A stretch of 33,695 bases of DNA from the NCBI GenBank assembly GCA_035461175.1, contig DATHVR010000076.1:1-33695 (forward strand), given 5' to 3'. Shown here in pieces: positions 16,010-24,059 of this stretch (position 1 is its first letter; each line of letters opens with the position of its first letter). Source of the stretch: DATHVR01 sp035461175 (GTDB lineage Bacteria; Actinomycetota; Acidimicrobiia; Spongiisociales; ZC4RG35). The translations under genes and the position numbers were made by a program. A model generated the notes under the pieces. The model was given only the letters and a program-made list of their open reading frames with translations. It was not told the DNA's origin and searched no databases.

Positions 16010-18598
16010 TCAACCGTCGTCGTCGTCGCCGCCGTTGCCGTTGCCATTGCCATTGCCCTGCGCCTCGACCCCGACCGCGGCGGTGACGGTCACGCCGTAG
16101 GCGACATCCGCCCCCGGCTCGGGGTCGGTGGCGAGGATGATCCCGACCCGGGAGCCGTCGCTGACCGGTTGGTCGACCCGGACCAGGTTCACCAGGACTC
16201 CGGTTTCTTCCTCGAAGCTGCGCAAGTGGTTGAGTGCCTCCTCGAAATTCATACCGACGAGATTCGGGAGAGGCCCAACCGGCGGCTCGCCGTTGGAGAC
16301 GGAGATCACCACCGGGGTGCCCACCTCGACCTCGGCGCCGCTCCCCGGCGACTGGCCGAACACCAGGCCCTCCGGCTCGATGGACGGGAGACGCTGGACG
16401 GTGACGTTGAGGTCGGCCTCCTCGATCCTCGCCACGGCGGAGTTGACGTCGAGTCCTACCACCAGCGGCACGATCGTGGTGGGCGGTGTCAGATAGTCGT
16501 CGGTACCGGGCGGCTCGGGCGGGAACTCGGACTCAGGCACACCCTCGAGCATCACGCGCATGAACTCGGCCCAGATCGGGGCGGGCACGGAGCCGCCGAA
16601 CACCCGGGCATAGGTCTCGCCGTTGATGACCACGTTGGTGAGCGGTTGCTGCTTCGCCTCATATCCGACCCAGACCGCCGTCGAGTACTCGGGGGTGAAG
16701 CCGACGTACCAGGCGTCGCGGAAGGCCTGGTGGGTTCCGGTCTTGCCGGCCTGGGGCCGGTCGATGTTGGCGCGAGGAGCGGTGCCGCTGGAGGAGGGGA
16801 CGGCCCGCAGCGGGCGCAGGGCGGCGGCCGCCACCGGGGCGTCAAGGACCCGTTCCTGGATGACCTCGTGTTCGTAGACCACGTTGCCGGCCGCGTCGAG
16901 AATGCGCGAGATCAGGAACGGCTCGGCCCACATCCCCTGGGTGGCGAAGTTCGTGTAGGCCGAGGCCATCTCCAGTGTCGACACCTCGGAGGTCCCGAGG
17001 ACGAGTGAGGGGACGGGTGTGAGCGGGGAACGGATCCCCATTCGATGAGCCACTTCGACGATCTTGTCGGCGCCGACGTCTTCGTGCAGCGCCAGCTGGG
17101 CATAGACGGTGTTGAGCGACGACGAGGTGCCTTGCTCGAGGGTGACGAAGCCGTTGACCCCCGCCCCGCCCACGGTCCAGGTGTTGCCGTCCTCGGAGCA
17201 AACGGAGGGGCATTCGAAGGTCTGGGGACTGGAGGCGTTGAAGCGGTTGCCCAGGGTGATCCCGTTCTCGAGGGCGGCCACCAGGCCGAAGACCTTGAAG
17301 GCCGATCCGGGGTTCCGCCGTCCCTGGACGGCGAGGTCGAACTGGGTGAACTCGAAGTCGAGACCGCTGGCCATCACCTTGACTGCCCCGGTCTTGTTCT
17401 CGATCGTGGTGAGGGCCCCGGTGGGGGAGCAGGAGTGGCTCTGGGAATAGGTCTCGAGGAACTCGGGGTCCTCCTCGGGGAACAACTCGATGCACGCCTG
17501 GTAGTTCTCCTCGCCCGGCAGGGTGGGAAGCCACGAGTCGAGGATCCGGTTGGCTTCCTGCTGAAGTTGGAGATCGATCACCGTCTCGATGCGCAAGCCG
17601 CCGCCTCCCTCGCAGGAGGTGTCGTCGGCCGGGCACCCGAAGATGGCCTTCTTACGCTCGGCATTCGTCTCGCCGAGCATCGAGAACTTGGGGTCGTTGA
17701 GCAGCTGACGCTTCACCTCGGCCACCACGTGATCGGCCGGTCCGGAGAAGGGGATGTGGGGGATGATCCCCAGGGGCTGGGCCTTGGCCTCCTCGGCCTC
17801 CTCCTCGTCGAGCCACTCCTTCTCGGCCATTATGTCGAGGACCAGGTTGCGGCGGGTGAGCACTTCTTCAGGGCGGCGACGGGGGTCGTAGTACGACGGG
17901 TTGCGGATCGACACCGCCATCGCCGCCGCCTCGTGAGCTTCCAGTTCGTCGAGGTCCTTGCCGAAGAACTCGAGTGCCGCCGCCTGGACGCCGTAGGCGC
18001 TGGCGCCGAAATACACCGAGTTCATGTAGTACTCGAGGATCTGCGTCTTGGGGAACCGCCGCTCGAGTTCGGCGGAGACGAAGGCCTCGGTGACCTTGCG
18101 GCGGATCGAGATCTCCTCGCCGACGAAGACCTTCTTCACTACCTGCTGGGTGATGGTGGACCCACCGCGGACGTCACCGCCGATCGAGTCGGCGGCGGCC
18201 GAGGCGATCGCCTCGAAGTCGATCCCCTCGTGCTCGAAGAAATCCTTGTCCTCGGCGGCGAGGATGCCCTGGACCACTATCTCGGGGGTGTCCTCGTACC
18301 GCACCGGCTGGGAGTTGCGGCCGTCGTGGAGTTCGGCCAGCAGCTCGCCCTCGGAGGCATATACCCGGCTGACTCGGGACAGGTCGGGGAGGCTCAACTC
18401 CATCGCCTGGGCGTCGGGGACCCACTCGTCGCGTAGGTCCTCGAATGTCCCGAAAGCGGCGTTGGTACCCATGAAGCCGAACAGGCCGATCCACGTCGAA
18501 GCGAGCACGGCGATCGACAGCAGGGTGGCGAGGGCGCCGAACCAACGGCCGCGCCGTTCCCGTGCTTCTACTTGGTGGATCAGAGCTTTCTTGCTCAT
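16010..18598 (-). CDS. Class A penicillin-binding protein (transglycosylase/transpeptidase) with two PASTA domains
   Basis: The protein has 862 residues from ATG 18598; an in-frame start at 18652 is possible but adds a segment unlike a PBP N-terminus. A short basic cytoplasmic tail and one membrane anchor (WFGALATLLSIAVLASTWIGLFGF) come first. The GT51 transglycosylase has the catalytic Glu in AAEDKDFFEHEGID, then GGSTITQQVVKK, KVTEAFVSAELERRFPK and EYYMNSVYFG. The transpeptidase has SxxK in NPGSAFKVFG, SxN in TSSSLNTVYA and KTG in AGKTGTHQAFRD. Two C-terminal PASTA repeats (VPLVVGLDVNSAVARIEEA; LPNLVGMNFEEALNHLRSF) are followed by a Gly/Asn-Asp tail. The enzyme polymerises and crosslinks peptidoglycan outside the membrane; PASTA repeats are linked to muropeptide or lipid II sensing in related proteins. 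It diverges from the mutase gene. Confidence 0.95.
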   Translation of the reverse strand: MSKKALIHQVEARERRGRWFGALATLLSIAVLASTWIGLFGFMGTNAAFGTFEDLRDEWVPDAQAMELSLPDLSRVSRVYASEGELLAELHDGRNSQPVRYEDTPEIVVQGILAAEDKDFFEHEGIDFEAIASAAADSIGGDVRGGSTITQQVVKKVFVGEEISIRRKVTEAFVSAELERRFPKTQILEYYMNSVYFGASAYGVQAAALEFFGKDLDELEAHEAAAMAVSIRNPSYYDPRRRPEEVLTRRNLVLDIMAEKEWLDEEEAEEAKAQPLGIIPHIPFSGPADHVVAEVKRQLLNDPKFSMLGETNAERKKAIFGCPADDTSCEGGGGLRIETVIDLQLQQEANRILDSWLPTLPGEENYQACIELFPEEDPEFLETYSQSHSCSPTGALTTIENKTGAVKVMASGLDFEFTQFDLAVQGRRNPGSAFKVFGLVAALENGITLGNRFNASSPQTFECPSVCSEDGNTWTVGGAGVNGFVTLEQGTSSSLNTVYAQLALHEDVGADKIVEVAHRMGIRSPLTPVPSLVLGTSEVSTLEMASAYTNFATQGMWAEPFLISRILDAAGNVVYEHEVIQERVLDAPVAAAALRPLRAVPSSSGTAPRANIDRPQAGKTGTHQAFRDAWYVGFTPEYSTAVWVGYEAKQQPLTNVVINGETYARVFGGSVPAPIWAEFMRVMLEGVPESEFPPEPPGTDDYLTPPTTIVPLVVGLDVNSAVARIEEADLNVTVQRLPSIEPEGLVFGQSPGSGAEVEVGTPVVISVSNGEPPVGPLPNLVGMNFEEALNHLRSFEEETGVLVNLVRVDQPVSDGSRVGIILATDPEPGADVAYGVTVTAAVGVEAQGNGNGNGNGGDDDDG

Positions 18599-18662
18599 TG
18601 CAGGTACCGAACGTTTCGGAAGGGATCGTGGTTCCGGGACGAAGCGCCACACGGACCGTTGA

Positions 18663-20267
18663 ATGGGGCGATATACGATGTCACCGAACCCCAGTCAGGA
18701 TACCGTGACCCGTCCGCAAAGCCGTAGCACCTCGAGCGACATCGAGATCGACGTCGTCTACGACCGTCCGGCCGATCCGGAGCGGATCGGCGCTCCGGGC
18801 GAGTTCCCCTTCACGCGCGGGCCCCACCCGACCATGTACAGGGGGAAGCCCTGGACCATGCGCCAGTACGCTGGCTTCGGCACCGCCGAGGAGACCAACC
18901 GCCGTTTCAAGACCCTGCTGGAGGCGGGCCAGACCGGGCTGTCGGTGGCGTTCGACCTCCCCACCCAGATGGGCCTCGACTCCGACCATCCGCTGGCGGC
19001 GGGCGAGGTGGGCAAGGTTGGGGTGGCGATCGACTCTCTCGAGGACATGCGCCGCCTCTTCGATGGGATCCCGCTCGGCGAGGTTTCGACCTCGATGACC
19101 ATCAATTCCACTGCTCCGATTCTGTTGTTGCTGTATCAGATCGTCGCCGAGGAGCAGGGGGTGGCCCCGGAGCGGATCCGGGGGACCGTTCAGAACGACA
19201 TCCTCAAGGAGTACGTCGCCCGGGGCACCTACATCTATCCGCCCGCCCCCTCGATGCGGTTGGTGACGGATCTGTTCGCCTACGCCGCCGCCGAGGTCCC
19301 GGGATGGAACACGATCTCGATCTCCGGCTATCACATCCGCGAGGCCGGGTCCACCGCCGCTCAGGAACTGGCCTTCACGATCGCCAACGGGATCGCCTAC
19401 GTCCGGGCGGCGATGAAGGCGGGACTCGAGGTGGAGGACTTCGCCCCCCGGCTGTCCTTCTTCTGGAACGGCCACAATCACTTCTTCGAGGAGATCGCCA
19501 AATTCCGGGCCGCCCGCCGGATGTGGTCGCGCCTGATGCGCGACGTGATCGGCACGGACGATCCGGCTTCCCAGCGCATGCGTTTCCACACCCAGACCGC
19601 CGGCTCCACCCTCACCGCCCAGCAGCCGCTCAACAACGTCGTCCGCACGACCGTGCAGGCGCTAGCGGCGATCCTGGGCGGGACCCAGTCTCTCCACACC
19701 AACTCCTTCGACGAGGCGGTGGGTCTGCCCACCGAGGACTCGGCCCGCCTCGCCCTCCGCACCCAGCAGGTCCTGGCATACGAGTCGGGGGTCGGAGACA
19801 CGGTCGACCCCTTCGGCGGCAGTTACTTCATGGAGGCACTCACCGACGACCTGGAGGAAGCCGCCCAGGCCCTGTTCGATCGGGTCGAAGAGATGGGTGG
19901 GGCGGTGGCCGCCATCGAGGCAGGCTTCATGCAGGCCCAGATCGAAGAGGCCGCCTACCGGGAGGCCCGGCGTCAGGGGGGAGGCGAGTCGGTGGTGGTC
20001 GGCCTGAACCGGTTCCAGACCGGCGAGGAGGCACCGATCGAGGTCCTACGGGTGGACCCGGCCCTGGAGGAGGGTCAGCGCCGCCGTGTCGAGGAGTGGC
20101 GGGCGACCCGCTCGGATCCGACCCCAGTCCTAGGCGAGCTCGCCGAGGCCGCCCGCGCCTCCGCCAACCTGCTGCCGATCATGAAGCGGGCCCTGATCGA
20201 AGGTGCCACGGTCGGCGAGGTGTCCGACGCCCTCCGGGGCGTGTTCGGGGTCTACCGTCCCGTCTGA
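18663..20267 (+). CDS. Methylmalonyl-CoA mutase, large (catalytic) subunit without B12-binding domain
   Basis: The protein has 534 residues from ATG 18663; ATG 18678 is an equally plausible start with a GGGGCG upstream. It is the TIM-barrel subunit only. The C-terminal cobalamin-binding domain (DxHxxG motif) of ~730-residue mutases is missing, so a separate small subunit must be encoded elsewhere. Conserved features are TMYRGKPWTMRQYAGFGT, GLSVAFDLPTQMG, NDILKEYVARGTYIYPP, PSMRLV, SISGYHIREAGST, and SLHTNSFDEAVGLPT. Residues equivalent to the mutase Tyr89, Arg207 and His244 are kept (here Tyr69, Arg199, His224), favouring methylmalonyl-CoA over isobutyryl- or 2-hydroxyisobutyryl-CoA. It interconverts methylmalonyl-CoA and succinyl-CoA, and fits the carboxylase genes downstream. 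Confidence 0.92.
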   Translation: MGRYTMSPNPSQDTVTRPQSRSTSSDIEIDVVYDRPADPERIGAPGEFPFTRGPHPTMYRGKPWTMRQYAGFGTAEETNRRFKTLLEAGQTGLSVAFDLPTQMGLDSDHPLAAGEVGKVGVAIDSLEDMRRLFDGIPLGEVSTSMTINSTAPILLLLYQIVAEEQGVAPERIRGTVQNDILKEYVARGTYIYPPAPSMRLVTDLFAYAAAEVPGWNTISISGYHIREAGSTAAQELAFTIANGIAYVRAAMKAGLEVEDFAPRLSFFWNGHNHFFEEIAKFRAARRMWSRLMRDVIGTDDPASQRMRFHTQTAGSTLTAQQPLNNVVRTTVQALAAILGGTQSLHTNSFDEAVGLPTEDSARLALRTQQVLAYESGVGDTVDPFGGSYFMEALTDDLEEAAQALFDRVEEMGGAVAAIEAGFMQAQIEEAAYREARRQGGGESVVVGLNRFQTGEEAPIEVLRVDPALEEGQRRRVEEWRATRSDPTPVLGELAEAARASANLLPIMKRALIEGATVGEVSDALRGVFGVYRPV

Positions 20268-20271
20268 CCGG

Positions 20272-20277
20272 TACCCT
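20272..20277 (+). promoter_or_regulatory. Putative -10 element (TACCCT), leaderless-type
   Basis: TACCCT in the 18-nt gap between the mutase stop and GTG 20286 ends 8 nt before the start. It could give the flavoprotein its own transcript, besides read-through from the mutase. Confidence 0.3.
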
Positions 20278-20285
20278 GACCGGCC

Positions 20286-21668
20286 GTGACCTCGACCCGC
20301 ACCAACACCGACCACTCTGGGCCGCGCTTTCTCGTCATCGGGGGTGGCCCGGCCGGAACCAGTTTCGCCACCACCGCCGCCGCCCGGGGGGCGCAGGTGA
20401 CCGTGGTGGAAAAGGACATCATCGGCGGTGGCGCCCATCTCCTCGACTGCATCCCGTCGAAGACGATGACGGCCTCGGCCATCCGCATCTCCGTCCTGCG
20501 TGATGCCGCCAACGTCGGCCTCGTCACCGCCCCCGGCAAGGTCGACACCGGTTCGCTGTCGACCCGGATCCAGGCCATCACCGGCGACCTCAACCGGTCT
20601 CTGGTCAGCCTCCTCGATTCGCAGTCGGTGGAGATGATCCGGGGCCGTGGCCGGCTCGTCGATGATCACACGGCAGTGGTCGAGACCGAGGAAGGGGAGG
20701 AGCGACGCCTGCAGTTCGACACGGCGTTGATCTCGACCGGGTCGGTTCCCCGGGTGCCGGAATGGGCCCCGGTCGATGGAGAACGGGTCCTCACCACCCG
20801 CCACGCCTACGACCTCCCGGAGGTGCCCGAGCACCTGATCGTGATCGGTTCGGGAGTCACCGGGGTCGAGTTCGTCCACATCTTCCAGTCGCTCGGAGCC
20901 CGGGTCACCCTGGTGGTGTCCCGTCAGCAGATCCTCCCCCACCGCGATCCCGAGGTGGCGGCGGTGCTGGAGGAGAACTTCCTGGAGCGAGGGGTAAAGC
21001 TCGTGATCGGAGCCCGGGCCAAGACGATCGAGCGCAACTCGGACGGGGTGGTAGTGCGCTGTGACGACGGCCGGGTGGTGGCCGGCACCCATGCCCTGCT
21101 CGCCATCGGCTCGGTGCCGCTCACCGAGAACCTGGGCCTGGACGCGGCCGGAGTCGACGCCGATCGGGGTTACATCGGGGTCGACGAGTTCCAGCGCACC
21201 AACGTCGCCCACATCTACGCCGCCGGGGATTGCACCGGCCAGATGCCTCTGTCCTCCGTGGCCAGCATGCAGGGCCGCAAGATCGCCCTGCATGCCCTGG
21301 GGGTGCCGGTGAAACCGCTCGACTACTCCAAGGTCGCCCAGGCCGTCTTCACCGAACCCGAGATCGCCTCCGTCGGGCTCGAAGAGGTGAGGGCGGCGGC
21401 CGAGGGCCGCAAGGTGCGAACGACCAAGGTTCCGTTCGCCGCCAACGAGCGGGCGGTCCTGCAGGGATTCACCCGCGGGTTCGTCAAGGTGATCTCGGAC
21501 CCGGCCACCGGGGTGGTGCTGGGCGGGACGATCGTTGGCCACCGGGCCTCGGAACTGATCGCCACCGTCGCTCTGGCCGTGACGGCCCGGGTCACCGTCT
21601 CCCAGTTGGTGGAAACGTTGCTGATCCACCCCTCGATGAGCGAAGCCATCTCCGACGCCGCCGAATAG
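20286..21668 (+). CDS. lpdA: LpdA-like NAD(P)H flavoprotein (pyridine nucleotide-disulfide oxidoreductase family), first redox Cys missing
   Basis: The protein has 460 residues from GTG 20286. It carries the FAD motif FLVIGGGPAGTSFA, the NAD(P) motif LIVIGSGVTGVEFVHIF, the second FAD motif IYAAGDCTG, and the C-terminal dimerisation domain with HPSMSEA. In true dihydrolipoamide dehydrogenases the active site reads GGxCxxxGC; here it is GGGAHLLDC, so the first Cys is Ala50 and only Cys55 remains. The same Ala occurs in mycobacterial LpdA (Rv3303c), a flavoprotein that reduces quinones and not lipoamide. The enzyme should therefore not be annotated as the E3 subunit of 2-oxoacid dehydrogenases. 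It follows the mutase by 18 nt. A strong palindrome begins at its stop codon. Physiological acceptor unknown. Confidence 0.88.
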   Translation: MTSTRTNTDHSGPRFLVIGGGPAGTSFATTAAARGAQVTVVEKDIIGGGAHLLDCIPSKTMTASAIRISVLRDAANVGLVTAPGKVDTGSLSTRIQAITGDLNRSLVSLLDSQSVEMIRGRGRLVDDHTAVVETEEGEERRLQFDTALISTGSVPRVPEWAPVDGERVLTTRHAYDLPEVPEHLIVIGSGVTGVEFVHIFQSLGARVTLVVSRQQILPHRDPEVAAVLEENFLERGVKLVIGARAKTIERNSDGVVVRCDDGRVVAGTHALLAIGSVPLTENLGLDAAGVDADRGYIGVDEFQRTNVAHIYAAGDCTGQMPLSSVASMQGRKIALHALGVPVKPLDYSKVAQAVFTEPEIASVGLEEVRAAAEGRKVRTTKVPFAANERAVLQGFTRGFVKVISDPATGVVLGGTIVGHRASELIATVALAVTARVTVSQLVETLLIHPSMSEAISDAAE

Positions 21669-21687
21669 CCGGAGGCGCGCCTCCGGC
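21668..21687. terminator. Perfect 20-bp palindrome, probable bidirectional terminator
   Basis: GCCGGAGGCG / CGCCTCCGGC form a perfect inverted repeat with no spacer, beginning at the last base of the lpdA stop codon. The next gene is convergent, so the hairpin can serve both transcripts. There is no T-tract, as is common in high-GC Actinomycetota. Confidence 0.55.
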
Positions 21688-21692
21688 GTCGT

Positions 21693-21720
21693 GTGTGATG
21701 GGTGGTGGCTGTTGGGTCAG
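21693..21720 (+). repeat. G-rich intergenic repeat, copy a (left partner of pair a/b)
   Basis: The string GTGATGGGTGGTGGCTGTTGGG matches the core of copy e1 (GTGATGGGTAGTGGGT) with few changes. It lies at the 3' side of the F420/PPOX gene, with the inverted partner (copy b) on the other side. Confidence 0.45.
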
Positions 21721-21722
21721 CT

Positions 21723-22136
21723 CTACTCGATGGATGACCATCCACTGATCCGATCGAGCCTGATGATGATCCAGGGACCGAGCACCTGCTCTTCGTAGTC
21801 CGGGTACTTGTCGATCAGGGCCCGTTGGGCGGCCGCCGGCGGATCCTTCCAAACCGTGGCTGATCCGGTCGCCCTCACCCACCAGAGGCGCGACCAGTCG
21901 GCTTCATAGTGATGCGCCAGGATCGTGACACGGGGATCCCGGTGGATGTTGTCCAGACGACGGAGATCGCGTCCTCTTTTGGGTTTCTCATCGATCGCCG
22001 ACACCAAGAACGGGTCCGGCCCATCGATGGTCACATAGGTGAAGGGGACTAGATGAACCGACCCGTCTTGGTTCACGGTCCCCAGTACGGCAACGGCAGC
22101 CGTCTTGAGAAGCTCCCAGGCTCTCGATGATTCCAT
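21723..22136 (-). CDS. PPOX-class, probably F420-dependent flavin/deazaflavin-binding protein (TIGR03668/Rv0121-like)
   Basis: The protein has 137 residues, full length for this split beta-barrel family. Visible features are VAVLGTVNQDGSVHLVPFTY, the phosphate-binding EKPKRGRDLRRLDNI, RVTILAHHYEADW, and the diagnostic SRLWWVRATGSATV. These match the F420-type PPOX subgroup in which Rv0121 is placed, rather than pyridoxamine phosphate oxidase. Members bind F420 or flavin and reduce small organic substrates; the substrate is unknown. The host has cofD and cofE in this window, so the cofactor is available. The gene is on the opposite strand to lpdA, is flanked by two inverted G/C-rich repeats, and appears lower in GC (about 55-60% in several hand-counted lines) than its neighbours. 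This suggests later arrival. Confidence 0.85.
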   Translation of the reverse strand: MESSRAWELLKTAAVAVLGTVNQDGSVHLVPFTYVTIDGPDPFLVSAIDEKPKRGRDLRRLDNIHRDPRVTILAHHYEADWSRLWWVRATGSATVWKDPPAAAQRALIDKYPDYEEQVLGPWIIIRLDRISGWSSIE

Positions 22137-22141
22137 GACCT

Positions 22142-22182
22142 AGTACTCACCACCCACCACTCACCACCCGGTACCGGCACCG
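22142..22182 (-). repeat. G-rich intergenic repeat, copy b (right partner of pair a/b)
   Basis: Read on the minus strand, positions 22178-22145 match copy e1 (30222-30255) at 30 of 34 bases, starting GCCGGTACCGGGTG. The CCGGTACCGG block is itself palindromic. It ends 8 nt upstream of the F420/PPOX start codon, so it forms that gene's upstream region. Confidence 0.6.
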
Positions 22183-22184
22183 CG

Positions 22185-22202
22185 ACGGGAGGGTCCGCCC
22201 GT
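22185..22202. terminator. Weak hairpin after the carboxylase alpha-subunit gene
   Basis: ACGGG (22185-22189) and CCCGT (22198-22202) can pair across an 8-nt loop, directly downstream of the minus-strand stop at 22207. The stem is short and has no T-tract. Confidence 0.3.
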
Positions 22203-22206
22203 TCGC

Positions 22207-23946
22207 CTACTTGACCACCGCGATTACGGCTCCGTTGGTCACGGCGTCGCCGGGTTGGACCCTCAGGTCGACGATCTCGCCGGCGGCGGGGGATCTGACC
22301 TCGTTCTCCATCTTCATCGCCTCGAGCACGCAGATCGGTTCTCCGGCTTCGACAGCGTCGCCCGCCTTGACGTGGACCTTGACGATTGTGCCCTGCATGG
22401 GGGCGACGATCACCCCGTCGGTTGCGACCGGCTGGGAACGGCTGAGCCGGGGCGGGCGCCTTCGCACCTGGGCGCCGGCCCGGGCCTCGGGGGCCCAGAA
22501 GGTGACGGCGAAGCGGCGGCCACCGATCTCGACAGTCATCGACCGTTGCTCGAGTTCCTCTTCTTCGGGCAGGGCGGGTGGAGCCGAGGGGGTCTCACCC
22601 CCAAGTTCCACCGAAGTCTCCATCCAGCGGGTGTGGTGGGTGCCGGCCAGGAAGTCGGGGTGGGAGAGCACGGCGAGATGGGCGGGGATGGTGGTGTGGA
22701 CCCCGCGTACGACGAACTCGCTCAGGGCCCGCTTGCTGCGGGCGATGGCATGCTCGCGGTCGACTCCCCACACCACCAGCTTGGCCATCAGATTGTCGTA
22801 GTACTGGCTGACCCGGGTCTGAGGGGTGATCCACCCGTCGACTCGCACCCAGGGGCCGGCCGGCTCCTGCCACTCCACCACCTGGCCCGGGGTGGGGGCG
22901 TAGTTCTGGTAGGGGTTCTCGGCATTGATCCGGAACTCGATGGCATGCCCCTCGGGAGTGACCTCGCCCAGGTCGAGCTCTTCGCCGGCGGCGATGCGGA
23001 TCTGACATTCGACCAGGTCGAATCCGGTCACCATCTCCGTGACGGTGTGCTCCACCTGGAGGCGGGTGTTCATCTCGAGGAAGAAGAACTCGCCGCTCTG
23101 GTCGACCAGGAACTCGACGGTGCCGGCATTGACGTATCCGCACGCGCGCCCTGCGGCGAGGGCGGCGGCGGCAAAGCGTTCCCGCTGCGCCGAGGTGAAC
23201 CCGGGGGAGGGCGTCTCTTCGATCAGCTTCTGATGGCGGCGTTGGACCGAACAGTCACGCTCGCCGAGGAAGATTTCGTTGCCGTGGGTGTCGAACAGGA
23301 TCTGCGCCTCGACGTGGCGGGGCCGGTCGAGATACTTCTCCACATAGACCTCGGGGTTGCCGAAGTAGGCATCGGCCTCACGGCGGGCACCATCGAAAGC
23401 CGACTGGAGCTCGTCGTCGGACCGGACCACCCGGAGGCCCTTGCCTCCACCGCCATGGGCCGCTTTGATAGCGATCGGATAGCCGTACTCGCTGGCCAGC
23501 TCCTTGATGGTCCCGATGTCGCCTACCGGCTCGGTTACGCCGGGCACGGTGGGCACACCCTCGGCCTCGGCGGTGCGACGGGAGGTGATCTTGTCGCCCA
23601 TCAACTGGATGGCCGTGGCGGGAGGGCCGATCCAGATCAGTCCCGCCTCTTCTACCGCCCGGGCGAACCCGGCGTTCTCGGACAGGAAGCCGTATCCGGG
23701 ATGGATCGCATCCGCTTTCGCCTCCCGGGCCACCTGGAGGATGGTGTCCTGGCGCAGATATGACTCGGCGGCGGGAGCCGGGCCGATGTTCCAGGCTTCG
23801 TCGGCCAGTTGCACATGGAGGGCGTCCCGATCCAGCTCGGAATACACGGCAATGGTGTGGATCCCCATATCCCGAGCAGTCCGGATCACCCGAACGGCAA
23901 TCTCCCCCCGATTGGCAATCAGCAGACGTGAGATCGTCTTCGTCAT
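22207..23946 (-). CDS. Acyl-CoA (acetyl/propionyl-CoA) carboxylase alpha subunit: biotin carboxylase plus biotin carrier
   Basis: The protein has 579 residues from ATG 23946. Residues 1-450 are a biotin carboxylase: LLIANRGEIAVRVIRTA, IHPGYGFLSENAGFA, the ATP-grasp loop AAHGGGGKGLRVV, HVEAQILFD, GERDCSVQRRHQKLIEE, and FLEMNTRLQVEHTVTEM with metal ligands and the catalytic Arg region. A linker rich in Pro/Glu follows. The C-terminal BCCP domain holds the biotinylated Lys in EAMKMENEV. This is the AccA3/PccA layout of Actinomycetota. It carboxylates its biotin from bicarbonate and ATP; the beta subunit passes the CO2 to acyl-CoA. The mutase nearby suggests propionyl-CoA as a main substrate. The gene shares strand with pccB, but 526 nt and an opposite-strand gene lie between, so it probably has its own promoter. 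Confidence 0.95.
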   Translation of the reverse strand: MTKTISRLLIANRGEIAVRVIRTARDMGIHTIAVYSELDRDALHVQLADEAWNIGPAPAAESYLRQDTILQVAREAKADAIHPGYGFLSENAGFARAVEEAGLIWIGPPATAIQLMGDKITSRRTAEAEGVPTVPGVTEPVGDIGTIKELASEYGYPIAIKAAHGGGGKGLRVVRSDDELQSAFDGARREADAYFGNPEVYVEKYLDRPRHVEAQILFDTHGNEIFLGERDCSVQRRHQKLIEETPSPGFTSAQRERFAAAALAAGRACGYVNAGTVEFLVDQSGEFFFLEMNTRLQVEHTVTEMVTGFDLVECQIRIAAGEELDLGEVTPEGHAIEFRINAENPYQNYAPTPGQVVEWQEPAGPWVRVDGWITPQTRVSQYYDNLMAKLVVWGVDREHAIARSKRALSEFVVRGVHTTIPAHLAVLSHPDFLAGTHHTRWMETSVELGGETPSAPPALPEEEELEQRSMTVEIGGRRFAVTFWAPEARAGAQVRRRPPRLSRSQPVATDGVIVAPMQGTIVKVHVKAGDAVEAGEPICVLEAMKMENEVRSPAAGEIVDLRVQPGDAVTNGAVIAVVK

Positions 23947-23960
23947 TGCCGACGGTCCGG

Positions 23961-24017
23961 CTTGGTGGTATCGAGTGCTGCGTGGTGGGTGGTGGGTTTC
24001 ATGAGCCGGGTACTAGG
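23961..24017 (+). repeat. G-rich intergenic repeat, copy c (left partner of pair c/d)
   Basis: The copy aligns with e1: both begin CTTGGTGG, then (after a 4-nt gap) TA.CG.GTGCTG.GTG.TGGGT.GTGGGT, about 5 mismatches in 30, mainly G/A. It ends GGGTACTAGG, shared with the end of copy b (GAGTACTAGG). It sits between the carboxylase alpha start and the four-helix-bundle gene. Confidence 0.6.
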
Positions 24018-24059
24018 AGGGGGTTCAAGGCCAGATCGACGCATGGTAGGTCTATCGGG

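Noticed and set aside
15827..18436. Plus-strand open frames of 393 and 463 codons opposite the PBP gene
   Set aside because: The minus strand encodes a complete PBP with all catalytic motifs; the plus-strand frames are composition artefacts.
20286..21668. Annotation as dihydrolipoamide dehydrogenase (E3)
   Set aside because: The first of the two active-site Cys is Ala, so the disulfide needed for E3 activity cannot form.
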